Part shown: in pieces, positions 43,997 to 53,009 of the stretch
Numbering within the stretch: the first letter of the stretch is position 1
Layout: every line of letters begins with the position of its first letter
NCBI RefSeq assembly: GCF_002944405.1
Contig: NZ_CP024309.1
Span: 434,001 to 498,000 of the forward strand
Direction: 5' to 3'
From: Sinorhizobium fredii
GTDB taxonomy: Bacteria > Pseudomonadota > Alphaproteobacteria > Rhizobiales > Rhizobiaceae
Length of the DNA stretch: 64,000 bases
Position numbers and translations under genes: made by a program
Notes under the pieces: generated by a model
Seen by the model: only the letters and a program-made list of their open reading frames with translations
What the model was told of the DNA's origin: nothing
The model's database searches: none

Positions 43997-44319
43997 AGAA
44001 GAGACTGGTTTGCCAAATCCGATCCCAAACATGGCAAAGCGAACTTGAAACGCTCTCGAAACTCGGGAATTGCGGCAACCCATCTCTGTTGGAAGTCGGT
44101 AAGGGAATTTTCGCGCAACCAGTCCGGCCTCTTCAGATGTAAAACTTGATGACGACGTGACCAAGTCCGTGATTCAAGCAACCCTCTACCGGCCCATCCT
44201 CATCAAGGTATCATCCATTCTCTGGAATAGCAGATTTTCAGGTGGCTCCCCCACGTCGGCTCCCTCGTAACCATACGGCCGAGGCCGCGGTCGTTTCGAT
44301 TTCGCTAGCCGGGGTCAAA
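43997..44319. other. Gap after the ABC-three-component operon
   Basis: About 320 bases with no supported gene and no clear terminator. Confidence 0.35.
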
Positions 44320-44589
44320 CTAAAGGGCTGCAACGCCCTCAATACATGTCGTAACATCGTCACCGATCCAAATCTGATCTTCGACCAGCTCCACATGAAC
44401 GCGTCCTTCGCGTCCAAGGACGGTACCCTGGCTGGCAATGTATGACGGAGGCGCGATGCCGTTGCCAATTAACCATTGAGCGATGCCAGCGTTTAAGCTG
44501 CCGGTTACCGGATCTTCAAAACCGGCCGCGGTAAAGGCACGCACCTCGAAATCCGAGTGGGCTGGGATGCTCGCGCGGCCGCAAGCCAC
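44320..44589 (-). pseudogene. C-terminal remnant of a PhzF-family epimerase
   Basis: The last 85 residues of a PhzF-type isomerase can be read: FEVRAFTAAGFEDPVTGSLNAGIAQWLIGNGIAPPSYIASQGTVLGREGRVHVELVEDQIWIGDDVTTCIEGVAAL. EDPVTGSLNAG and GREGRVHV are family hallmarks. A complete protein has about 260-300 residues. Upstream, the frame continues into sequence without the family's N-terminal half. It is a truncated leftover, probably from insertion or deletion at the cargo border between two defence-type operons. Confidence 0.7.
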
Positions 44590-45217
44590 GCCTGGCTGCG
44601 CGCCAGGCCTACTATCTGCTCTGGCGCTGCCAAGAGCCCGTGGATCTCGTATCGGCTTAGCTTCTCGTCCAGGCCCATTTCTAATCTCGAGCCAGCGCAG
44701 TGCCGCCGCTCGCCTCAGTCTCTCACGATTTCACCGAAGAAGCCAGTAAGAGGGCGCACGGATGGGTCCCGTGCTGCGCAACCAGAAGCCGAGAAACATC
44801 CCCGATTAGCGCTCAGAGTCACTCAGCGCTTGCTTTGTTCGCTGCTTGTTCTATTTTCAGGTTGTCTAGCTTAATCGCTTCGTCCACAGCTTGGTGTGCT
44901 TTGTCCACTGTTCTGACGCGAGTCGAGGCGAATCACCATTGAGCGACAGACAGGCTCATGCAAGTTCAGGATGGAACAACGGACCATGAGATGACCAACG
45001 CACAGGAAATCCGCGGGAACCAAATGCAAAACAGACCCATCTCCGATGAGTTCGTGTGTTGGTCCCGTATGCAAAGCGAAGCTGGGCAGGGACTTTCCAA
45101 AATCCTTCAGCGCAAAGAAAACGAGCGTCAAGCCGGAGAAGGCATTTTTTTTGGGGCGTTGGGAATGCCCCGTCGACGATGATTCCAGCCTTGGCCCGCC
45201 TCAAGCGGGAGATTCCC
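44590..45217. other. Gene-free stretch between PhzF remnant and the ImmA/PIN operon
   Basis: About 630 bases with only overlapping short frames. Sequence such as GGGCGTTGGGAATGCCCC (near 45155-45172) is a short hairpin 46 bases before the next start and may lie in its leader. No IS end was found. Confidence 0.35.
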
Positions 45218-45754
45218 ATGTATTTCTCAATCATGAAGAGCAAGCCCAAACTCGTCGACTCTGCACCGTCAAGCGTTGTTGTCTGGCGCCGGTATGTCGA
45301 TCTTCATGGGGCGGAAAAACCTCTACCGCCGTTCGCTCTAATCACTAGCCGCGGGAATAGCGGAAGTGGTAGCCAGAAGACTAAGCATTTTGCACTTGTA
45401 TGCCGATCTGACCAAGAACTGAAACTTGAGAACGGGCATGCCTTCGATCATCACATGTACCGGAATGCCGGAGCGAAGGGCGGTCAAGTCGGCGCATCGC
45501 AAGTCACCGCGTTGCTGACCCGCGACCCTTCAGTGGCGGCTGGAATAGCTCAGTACGAGATCAACTTACGCGCTAAACTGACCGGCAGCTATTGGGTGCG
45601 TCTCACCGACCCTTTGCCACTGTCAGAGTCGCAAATTTCCCTTTATAATTGCGCAGCTGCGCCCAGCGCCGTGGATTGGATCGAGTTCGTGTCAGATCTT
45701 CGGCAAAGAACCTCGACACGCGCCGAAGTCGGAGCGCAGCTGGGTCTGTTTTAG
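45218..45754 (+). CDS. Unknown protein, first gene of the ImmA/IrrE-PIN operon
   Basis: A 178-residue soluble protein: MYFSIMKSKPKLVDSAPSSVVVWRRYVDLHGAEKPLPPFALITSRGNSGSGSQKTKHFALVCRSDQELKLENGHAFDHHMYRNAGAKGGQVGASQVTALLTRDPSVAAGIAQYEINLRAKLTGSYWVRLTDPLPLSESQ... GGGAGA precedes ATG 45218; a longer frame to 45056 lacks a ribosome site. It precedes the metalloprotease gene by 44 bases. I recognise no domain; the mix of Gly/Ser loops and strands suggests a beta-rich fold. From its position it may be an antitoxin, sensor or adaptor of the module. Confidence 0.6.
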   Translation: MYFSIMKSKPKLVDSAPSSVVVWRRYVDLHGAEKPLPPFALITSRGNSGSGSQKTKHFALVCRSDQELKLENGHAFDHHMYRNAGAKGGQVGASQVTALLTRDPSVAAGIAQYEINLRAKLTGSYWVRLTDPLPLSESQISLYNCAAAPSAVDWIEFVSDLRQRTSTRAEVGAQLGLF

Positions 45755-45798
45755 AAAGTAGCGGCTCCTACTAAATTGGAACCATAGACGGGACTTGC

Positions 45799-46791
45799 GT
45801 GACAACTGAAGCTCAAAAGCTCCGCCAACAGTTGAGACGTTCCGGCTTAAGTGAAAAAGCCATCGACGCAGCTTGGCCGGCGTGGTGGTCAGATGAATTG
45901 GAAGCAAGCCCGTCGAGCCGTGCCGAACTCCGGTTTACGCTGGCACGAAAACTCGGGCTCAGCCCGAAGCCTCTCTTAGGTGAGCGGGTCGAGTTTATTT
46001 GGCGCGACCGGGCTCGCTTCAAGCATCTCGCGGCTGGAGACGATGTTCGACAGGACGCTATTACGTCCTTTGGGGTTTCTGTCGGCAAGCTGCTAATCAA
46101 AGCAACACCTGCTGTTGAGTTTCCCCCCGTGCGCGCCGATGAGCTTCGCGATGCTGTGCTCTCACAGGCGCCATTTGTCGACCTTCGTTCACTTGTTACC
46201 GTCTGTTGGGGGCTAGGTATTCCGGTTATCCATTTGCGGGTCTTCCCCCTCGACCGGAAATCCATGCATGCCATGGTCGTTGAAGATCAAGGAAGATACG
46301 CTGTCTTACTCGGTCGAGATTCTCAGTATCCGGCTCCGATCGCCTTTACCCTTGCACACGAGTTGGGGCACGTCATGCTTGGGCATCTTCGTGGAACCTC
46401 TGCCATAGTCGACCTTGAGGAAAGTGAGTACGACGTTCCAGGAGACCCTCAGGAAGATGAAGCAGATACGTTCGCGATTTCCCTTCTAACCGGGTCAGCG
46501 AACCCGGAGATCACTACCAATGTGGACAACTTCGGCCCGAAGGCTCTAGCTCAGGCGGTGCTCGACGCCGGCCCAAGGCACGGGATCGAACCAGGAACCC
46601 TAGCCCTCTGCCTTGCCCACCGAACGCAGAAGTGGCCCGCCGCGATGGCAGCGCTCCAGCATATCTACACCACGGGGAAACCAGTCTGGCAGGAGGTGAA
46701 TGGTATAGCGAATTCGCAGCTAAAATGGACCGAGTTGAGCGACGATTCCGCCAGTTTCCTCGAAAATGTAATGCTTGGGCCCAATGCATGA
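45799..46791 (+). CDS. ImmA/IrrE-family metallopeptidase
   Basis: A 330-residue protein. After a helical N-terminal region (residues 1-100) comes an ImmA/IrrE (DUF955) zinc protease domain. It includes VDLRSLVTVCWGLGIPVIHLRVF, then IAFTLAHELGHVMLGH with HExxH at H187-H191, and the downstream EDEADTFAISLL supplying the third ligand. These proteases cleave a repressor or antitoxin in systems such as ICEBs1 ImmA and Deinococcus IrrE. GTG 45799 is the start. The last 8 bases overlap the PIN-like gene, so the two are co-translated. A control protease for the PIN nuclease is a reasonable inference. Confidence 0.82.
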   Translation: MTTEAQKLRQQLRRSGLSEKAIDAAWPAWWSDELEASPSSRAELRFTLARKLGLSPKPLLGERVEFIWRDRARFKHLAAGDDVRQDAITSFGVSVGKLLIKATPAVEFPPVRADELRDAVLSQAPFVDLRSLVTVCWGLGIPVIHLRVFPLDRKSMHAMVVEDQGRYAVLLGRDSQYPAPIAFTLAHELGHVMLGHLRGTSAIVDLEESEYDVPGDPQEDEADTFAISLLTGSANPEITTNVDNFGPKALAQAVLDAGPRHGIEPGTLALCLAHRTQKWPAAMAALQHIYTTGKPVWQEVNGIANSQLKWTELSDDSASFLENVMLGPNA

Positions 46792-47452
46792 ACTGATATT
46801 GGTCGACAACGACGTCGCGTTGAAGGTCTGTGCGTACGCCAGCGCCACTGACCTCATTGACCTCGGCTCAGCGCCAAATCACTCGCTAGCGATGCTCCGC
46901 GTCGCGCGCTTTACGATCGATCGCCGTGTTCAAAGGGCGCGATATGTACGGGATCCCGAGAAGCTCCAGTCTCAATGGACGATTCTCTCGGCGGCGATAA
47001 ATTGGATTGAACCTACTACGGAAGAGGTTGAGTTCGCTGCCGAGCTCGAAGAGAGCGCGATGAACTTGAACGTAGACCTTGACGGCGGCGAGAGCCAACT
47101 CTTCGCAATCCTCGTTTCTCGGCTCTCACCCTTGTTACTCACCGGGGACAAGCGAGCTATCGTTGCAATCGAAACCATTGGTCAGTTGCTTCCGGCCGGG
47201 CGTGTTGCCTGCCTTGAGCAAGTTATTTCCACGGTTCTGCAAAAGATTGGTGTCGATGTACTTCGCGAACGCATCTGCAGTGAACCGGATGTTGATCGCT
47301 CCCTATCTATAGCTTTCGCATGTCACAGCAATTCATATCTCGTTTCTGTCACTTCGATCGAAGAAGGTCTGGCAAGCTATGTTGCTTCTGTCCAACGGTC
47401 GGCGCCCTCGATAATCGTCCCGACCACTGATCTCTCAGCGGTAGTTTCTTAG
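46784..47452 (+). CDS. PIN-like nuclease-domain protein
   Basis: A 222-residue protein from ATG 46784, which overlaps the stop of the metallopeptidase gene (ATGCATGA). It starts MHELILVDNDVALKVCAYA with acidic D8 and D10. LDGGESQLFAILV and LLLTGDKRAIVAIE follow with further acidic residues, the order seen in PIN-domain ribonucleases. The C-terminal 80 residues (QVISTVLQKIGVDVLRERICSEPDVDRSLSIAFAC...) are helical and unassigned. As the terminal gene of a protease-PIN pair, it is a candidate RNA-cutting toxin or effector. It ends tail to tail with the minus-strand operon, overlapping by 18 bases. Confidence 0.7.
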   Translation: MHELILVDNDVALKVCAYASATDLIDLGSAPNHSLAMLRVARFTIDRRVQRARYVRDPEKLQSQWTILSAAINWIEPTTEEVEFAAELEESAMNLNVDLDGGESQLFAILVSRLSPLLLTGDKRAIVAIETIGQLLPAGRVACLEQVISTVLQKIGVDVLRERICSEPDVDRSLSIAFACHSNSYLVSVTSIEEGLASYVASVQRSAPSIIVPTTDLSAVVS

Positions 47453-48019
47453 AAAAACTGCGTACGGGGTCTTTAGCTCTGCTACGAGACTTATTTGACG
47501 ATCGAAGGCGGGATCCTCGACGTTTGCGAGTTCAGGTTCACTAAGGACCTCAAGGCACGCCTTATCCACTCTGCCATTGATGTATCGGCTGCCGAGGCGC
47601 CCCGCACTTGGTCCGACGGGAACCCGCGTCATGTTCAGAGGCAGCTTGAAATTGTCCTCCAAGATTTCATCAATGACCAAAGCATATCGTGATCCTCGCA
47701 CTTCAATTGAGTCCGGTATGGTCTCCCACTTAATTCCGTCAATTGAATACTCAGCTGCACATAACGGTTCAGCAAAGTGGTTCGAAACCATGGACTCCAT
47801 ACAAAGATGGATGCGCTTGCCAGTTCCTTGGAAGGCCTTTGCGAACGGCTGTACCATTGACGTCGGGTGGCAAGTATTGCCACCATATCCCCAAAGGCCA
47901 TATCCCGTGTTTTTGATTTCCTCAGTTTTACGTTTGATAATATCTGCCAGCGTCTCTTGAGCGTGCGTCCCTACTTTCATGAACAGAATGCCGTTTCCTG
48001 GGGCAATAAGATTAGTCAC
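47435..48019 (-). CDS. Unknown conserved-type protein, last gene of the kinase/transferase operon
   Basis: A 194-residue protein from GTG 48019, preceded by GGAGAG and overlapping the upstream stop (GTGACTAA). Striking blocks are GILFMKVGTHAQETLADIIKRKTEEI, then GYGLWGYGGNTCHPTSMVQPFAKAF with Cys50 and His51, and SRYALVIDEI, GRLGSRYINGRVDKACL, LVAELKTPYAVFLRN. No named family comes to mind. Its strict Gly/Cys/His blocks look like an enzyme or ligand-binding protein. I have the impression that it travels with the two genes upstream in other bacteria, but I cannot check this. Confidence 0.65.
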   Translation of the reverse strand: MTNLIAPGNGILFMKVGTHAQETLADIIKRKTEEIKNTGYGLWGYGGNTCHPTSMVQPFAKAFQGTGKRIHLCMESMVSNHFAEPLCAAEYSIDGIKWETIPDSIEVRGSRYALVIDEILEDNFKLPLNMTRVPVGPSAGRLGSRYINGRVDKACLEVLSEPELANVEDPAFDRQISLVAELKTPYAVFLRNYR

Positions 48020-48848
48020 CTTGTCTCTCCAAAAGTTCCAGCTCGTATTCGTCGTCAGAAGCTTTGCCGTAGTCTGGCCTCTTCCGCTCACGGACAAACT
48101 TCACCTTCGGCGCCTGCAGTTTGCCGTAGAAATTTTCGAGGCGCTCCACCGCGGTTGCGGTGCTAGGCTTGTACCGCTCCCCATTTTTCGGAAGCGAGTT
48201 TACAAACAAGTTGCATGAACGAAGCTCCGGCGCATCATCCAAATGATACTCGTGAAGCTTGCGCTGCATGCGCGAAACGTAAAACCCGCGCTCTAGCGAG
48301 AAAGCCTGAACACTGGCTAGAACCTGCTTCGGCCAATCCAATTCGTCATCATCCGCGATAACGATCATGCCCTCGCCTTCATATCGGACGGCTTCAATAC
48401 CCCGCTCTACAAAGACATTTACACTCTCGCCATTGTTTGACGCACCCCAAGGTGGGTTCGTGTAGAACAGGTCGTATTTCGTTCGATCCGGAAAAGCGTC
48501 CAAACAATTGTAGAGCTCAGCATCAAGATGCTCGAGCCGCTCCCTGTCGGCAAACCTTTTGACGGCGTTGACGGTTCGCTCGTCGAAATCGAAGACCGTG
48601 ATCTTGGACGGTCCAAACGACAGAACTTGTCGCGCCATGAGATACGCCACGCAGACGCTAATCGCGTCTCCATCTCCGATGAAAGCTAGCCTTTTCTTGT
48701 CCGCCCAATCCGCCACCAGTTCGCTTTGGACGACCATGTCGCCCGTCTTCATGTGGATCTGATCAAAATCTCTAAGCGGCCGAGGGCGATTTTGGACCAC
48801 ATCAGATACCGCATTAATCGCTCGATGGAGATCAACTTGCTCGCGCAT
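48012..48848 (-). CDS. BpsA-like (branched-polyamine synthase type) Rossmann transferase
   Basis: A 278-residue protein with a class I methyltransferase-like fold. IGDGDAISVCVAYLM is at 57-71 (cofactor loop). ITVFDFDERTVNAVKRFAD is at 83-101, and YDLFYTNPPWGASNNGE at 125-141 carries an NPPW catalytic motif. IVIADDDELDWPKQVL follows. The order and GDGD/DFDE/NPPWG motifs resemble the C-terminal domain of BpsA, which transfers aminopropyl groups from decarboxylated SAM to polyamines. A SAM-dependent methyltransferase of nucleic acid is the other option. It begins 12 bases after the kinase stop and overlaps the next gene. Confidence 0.7.
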   Translation of the reverse strand: MREQVDLHRAINAVSDVVQNRPRPLRDFDQIHMKTGDMVVQSELVADWADKKRLAFIGDGDAISVCVAYLMARQVLSFGPSKITVFDFDERTVNAVKRFADRERLEHLDAELYNCLDAFPDRTKYDLFYTNPPWGASNNGESVNVFVERGIEAVRYEGEGMIVIADDDELDWPKQVLASVQAFSLERGFYVSRMQRKLHEYHLDDAPELRSCNLFVNSLPKNGERYKPSTATAVERLENFYGKLQAPKVKFVRERKRPDYGKASDDEYELELLERQGD

Positions 48849-48860
48849 CCTTGCCCCCGT

Positions 48861-49436
48861 CTACCTGCTTAGCCGATCGCCAAGCCGACGAATAAGGGCG
48901 GCCTGATCGATGCTCGAATCGAAGAGGTAGACCGGCCGACCGATAGCTACTCCATAGGTCGCAGCAACCCCTGCCTGAAGCGAAGTGTGCATTCGCGCCT
49001 CCTCGTGATCGATCTGAGGCCGGCCTTCTGCGTCAGAGTTGATCCGCTCTACAGTGACGTTCGGTGGGGTGAACAAAACCCAGATCTCATCCGGTGCAAG
49101 AGCTTTCACCTGAGCCTCTGAAAATGCGGTGATCCGGTACCCAAAGTCCTCCTTAGTGACTGGATGGCTGTCTATTACGATTGGATAGGTTCCACGGTTG
49201 GTATTAACAAACTCCAAGAGCTCTTTGTCGACCGCCGCAACATCCTCTGGAGTAACCACGTTCGCCGAAAGGCGCCTAAGGTCAGCTTGGCTTCCGATCT
49301 GCGCCCGCTCTTTAACATAGCGAGTGAGCTCGGCCCCATACTCCCAAATCTTGAGCCCCGGAATTTGCTGTTTCAGCAAACGCGCAGTCGTACTTTTTCC
49401 GGCCGCGGGTGCGCCGGTCAGATATACTGTCTTCAT
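48861..49436 (-). CDS. P-loop nucleotide kinase-like ATPase
   Basis: A 191-residue protein: MKTVYLTGAPAAGKSTTARLLKQQ, with Walker A G8-T16. Then come IWEYGAELTRYVKER, IVIDSHPVTKEDFGYRI (Walker B-like DSH), DEIWVLFTPPNVTVERI and a C-terminal YLFDSSIDQAALIRRLGDRL. The size and layout are those of adenylate-kinase-type or AAA_18/AAA_33 small kinases. ATG 49436 has GAGG five bases upstream; ATG 49445 is also possible. It is the promoter-proximal gene of the operon 49436-47435. The substrate is unknown; a nucleotide or a modified nucleoside fits the neighbour. Confidence 0.78.
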   Translation of the reverse strand: MKTVYLTGAPAAGKSTTARLLKQQIPGLKIWEYGAELTRYVKERAQIGSQADLRRLSANVVTPEDVAAVDKELLEFVNTNRGTYPIVIDSHPVTKEDFGYRITAFSEAQVKALAPDEIWVLFTPPNVTVERINSDAEGRPQIDHEEARMHTSLQAGVAATYGVAIGRPVYLFDSSIDQAALIRRLGDRLSR

Positions 49437-50039
49437 CAACCTCATCCCAACACCACTTGTGGTAAAGTAGTTGATTCCTGAATGACTACAACAGGTTTTG
49501 TGCTCGCTATTCGGCTGGCTTCGCCTTGCGCCACGCGGCTCGTGTCTTTGGAGAAATAGCGATTGCTGCGAGCACTTGGGCGAATCTTAGGTGGTCATTA
49601 ACCATCTGTATTAACGCCTAAAATTTGACAAACGGAAGTCAATTTGCCCAACACTTCCGTCATCCGGACGCCATTTACCGCGCCCCGTTCATTATCATAG
49701 GTTCCAAGTATCGATATCAGGGTTAGGCCGTGTATATCTTCGGCTCCAAGCGGGATATTATACATGCTTCTATTCCCAAAGGTGGCGACTTAATCGGGAT
49801 ACATCCGAACACCGTGCTTCTGCAAATCTACGCGGTTCCGCAGCAACGGCACTCTTGGGATTTAGATGGACGGCGACATTAAGCAATCTTGCCGTCCCAA
49901 ATAGACTAAAATGCGACGCCGACCCAGGGGATGCCACGGCCGACATCGGCAATATCGGCGGATAGACCTGCAACTGACGATGACCGATCCGCGGGGAATG
50001 TCCGCCGATTGCAAATGAGATCTACTCGCCTCGCCCAAG
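49437..50039. other. Intergenic before the XRE gene
   Basis: About 600 bases. The only open stretch of note is a 55-codon minus-strand frame (49598-49765) with no ribosome site. It should hold the promoter of the kinase operon. Confidence 0.35.
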
Positions 50040-50252
50040 TCAGCCGGATTTCGTCACGAGCGCGGCTGGGTCAACACCCAAAGCGTCTGCGATCTGACCG
50101 AGAACGGTGACGCTTGCTGAAGCATCAGCGCGCTCGATTTTTCCGATATAGCGCGCGCTCAGCCCCGTGAGGTCTGCCAGTTCTTCCTGCGTGAGGTGTT
50201 TGCCATGACGTATCCGACGCAGGTTGATCGCCATGACCTCCTTGAGATCCAT
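50040..50252 (-). CDS. XRE-family helix-turn-helix regulator
   Basis: A 70-residue single-domain Cro/CI-type repressor: MDLKEVMAINLRRIRHGKHLTQEELADLTGLSARYIGKIERADASASVTVLGQIADALGVDPAALVTKSG, with the helix-turn-helix at residues 20-43. An internal ATG (residue 7) follows an AAGGAGG but at too short a spacing, so ATG 50252 is kept. It is divergent from traM. Two overlapping palindromes lie 30-50 bases upstream of it and are probable operators. It could control both itself and traM, or the adjoining cargo. Confidence 0.85.
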   Translation of the reverse strand: MDLKEVMAINLRRIRHGKHLTQEELADLTGLSARYIGKIERADASASVTVLGQIADALGVDPAALVTKSG

Positions 50253-50280
50253 GACGTGAGCGGAACTGAAATAGGAAGAA

Positions 50281-50302
50281 TCGTTCCAGGAACGATAGTT
50301 CC
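50281..50302. promoter_or_regulatory. Overlapping palindromes between the XRE gene and traM
   Basis: TCGTTCC-A-GGAACGA (50281-50295) is a perfect palindrome with a single-base centre, and GGAAC-GATA-GTTCC (50289-50302) overlaps it. The repeated half-site GGAAC suggests cooperative binding of a small repressor such as the adjacent XRE protein. Confidence 0.65.
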
Positions 50303-50438
50303 GATTCGTTTCCGCACGTGTTATTGGTTGAGCCGCCGCGCATTACTTTTAAGTTCGATGAGCTGGCGATTCAGACCGTGCAGTCACGGCGCAAACGATA
50401 TATTGCGCACGGTAGTGTTCTTGTGAGTGGGTGGCGAA

Positions 50439-50783
50439 ATGAAAGTTGAGGACAAGCGGATGGCCGAGCGTAACGCATCCGGGAAAGCCGAGGAACCCAC
50501 AGAGGCAGGATCTCGCTACAGCTCACTGAAGAAAGAAGAACTGGCGGACTTGGCGGTTTCGGCAATCCTCCAGCATCGGCGTCTTCTCATCGCCGATGAA
50601 GCTGTCTATCAAGAATGGCTCCGCGCCAGCGCCGATCCCTCCGTCTCGAGCGCAGTTCTTCAGAGCCTGCAGGACGAGCATTTGGCTCGGCAGAAAAAGT
50701 CGCAAGCCCAGCAGGAGGAACTCTCTGAAATCGTCGAGGCTCTCGGGTATGTCCCTGATGTTCCCCCGGAGGATGAGGACTGA
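50439..50783 (+). CDS. traM: TraM, antiactivator of TraR
   Basis: A 114-residue helical protein: MKVEDKRMAERNASGKAEEPTEAGSRYSSLKKEELADLAVSAILQHRRLLIADEAVYQEWLRAS...LARQKKSQAQQEELSEIVEALGYVPDVPPEDED. The block EELADLAVSAILQHRRLLIADE and the C-terminal LSEIVEALGYVP correspond to the two TraR-binding helices of TraM. It sequesters TraR and sets the quorum threshold for transfer. A GTG at 50427 is a possible earlier start. It is convergent with traR, with only three bases between the stops. Confidence 0.85.
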   Translation: MKVEDKRMAERNASGKAEEPTEAGSRYSSLKKEELADLAVSAILQHRRLLIADEAVYQEWLRASADPSVSSAVLQSLQDEHLARQKKSQAQQEELSEIVEALGYVPDVPPEDED

Positions 50784-50786
50784 TGC

Positions 50787-51590
<804 letters not shown>

Positions 51591-51695
51591 TCAACCCAAT
51601 GTCGACCTAAAACACGAGGAAGAATGTAATACTTTTGTCGCGGTGTGGCTCGACGCGATGCTAACGAATGAACAATGAACCGGCCCTCTTCCCGT

Positions 51696-52997
51696 CTAGC
51701 GGCCGTTGTAGGCTGAAGGAAAAACAATGTCTTGATCCACGAGCACATTGAACTTGTAGCCAGGGCGTACGCGGATCGTCGGCTGAATACTCAAGTTCTT
51801 CGAGATCGTCTCTTCAGCCACGCGACCGAAGCTCTCCGCGAAATTGCGCCGTGCCGCGTCCGACGCCATATCCTGAGACGCCAATGTCGAGCTTTCGGGC
51901 ATGGACATATCGATTCCGGTCCCGATCAGTGAGATCAATGCGGCCGAACCGAATACCCGCCAGAGATGACGATCCACCTTGTCCTTGAATCCGCCGTAGC
52001 CTTCCGCGTCGGTGCCGGCCATGCCGCCGAGCTGCAGCGTCGATCCGTTCGGAAAGATAACGTCGGTCCAGACGACAAGTACCCGCTCCTGGCCCAAGGA
52101 AATCTTCGAATCGTAGCGCCCGAAGAGTTTCGCACCCTGCGGGATAAGCAGCCGATAGCCTGTGCCGCTGTCGTAGACGTTCTGGCTGACCTGCGCGGTA
52201 ATCCGGCCCGGCAGATCGGAATTAAGGCCGGTGATCAATGTCGCCGGAATCACTGAGCCGCGCTTCAGCTCATAAGGCGACATCTGTGGCACGACCTGGG
52301 CCGGCAAATAGCCGAGATCCTTGATATCCTGGTTGAAGAAGTCCTCCTTCGAGATCTGGGCGTTCGGATCGACGTTCTGTCCCATCAACCCAGATTTCAT
52401 GGCTGCGGCATAAAGATCGGAGGCGCTGGTCGCCGTTGTGTCCGTGTTGTGGCGGCCGCTGTCGGTGGCATCTGCCGACGCCTTCTCAGCCTCGGAGATA
52501 TCCACCTTCAGCGGCGAGTCGAGAGCGGTTGCACGCGCCTGGAGGCGAGCCATTCTCTGGCGCTGAGCTTCACGCATATATTGTTCGTCCTGCTCTCGTT
52601 TGAGGCGCGCCTTCCAGTCCTCCTCGGACTCCATGCGTGGCCGCCTTTCTTCGCGCTCAACTCGGCGGCGCTCTGCGACTGGCTCCTCCGTCTCGACTTT
52701 CTGCTCGACAACGGGGGTTGGCTGAAACGCTTCGCGTTCAACCGGCTCGCCGATGATGCCGTCGGTGACTCCGCGTTTGAGCTGGTCGCCGAAGGTTGTC
52801 GCCGGCGTGTTAGAGGCGCTGTCGATATTGTCGCCACGGTTGAGGGAAAGACCGCGCCAGGACAGGCCGATCACGACGGTGCCGCAGAACAGCACCACGA
52901 GGACGATGGCGAAAACGATTGGCAGGCGATTGAGGCGGCGGATACCCTTCTGATTATCCGCCGGATTGGACGCGCCGAGCTGGAGCGATTGCACCAT
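51696..52997 (-). CDS. trbI: TrbI, VirB10-like envelope-spanning channel protein
   Basis: A 433-residue protein. A short cytoplasmic N-terminus is followed by one membrane segment near residues 28-48 (IVFAIVLVVLFCGTVVIGL), a charged Glu/Arg-rich periplasmic linker (residues 90-160) and the C-terminal VirB10 domain. The VirB10 domain includes LKRGSVIPATLITGLNSDLPGRITAQVSQNVYDSGTGYRLLIPQGAKLFGRYDSKISLGQERVLVVWTDVIFPNG and GYKFNVLVDQDIVFP. It bridges inner and outer membranes in the mating channel. It is the last trb gene, 12 bases after trbH. Confidence 0.95.
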   Translation of the reverse strand: MVQSLQLGASNPADNQKGIRRLNRLPIVFAIVLVVLFCGTVVIGLSWRGLSLNRGDNIDSASNTPATTFGDQLKRGVTDGIIGEPVEREAFQPTPVVEQKVETEEPVAERRRVEREERRPRMESEEDWKARLKREQDEQYMREAQRQRMARLQARATALDSPLKVDISEAEKASADATDSGRHNTDTTATSASDLYAAAMKSGLMGQNVDPNAQISKEDFFNQDIKDLGYLPAQVVPQMSPYELKRGSVIPATLITGLNSDLPGRITAQVSQNVYDSGTGYRLLIPQGAKLFGRYDSKISLGQERVLVVWTDVIFPNGSTLQLGGMAGTDAEGYGGFKDKVDRHLWRVFGSAALISLIGTGIDMSMPESSTLASQDMASDAARRNFAESFGRVAEETISKNLSIQPTIRVRPGYKFNVLVDQDIVFPSAYNGR

Positions 52998-53009
52998 GAT
53001 CTCCTCCCC

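Noticed and set aside
44956..45249. 97-codon minus-strand frame in the gap before the ImmA/PIN operon
   Set aside because: No ribosome site and no recognisable sequence; overlaps the leader of the plus-strand operon.
49598..49765. 55-codon minus-strand frame in the gap before the XRE gene
   Set aside because: Plausible amino-acid order, but no ribosome site, no recognised family and short length.
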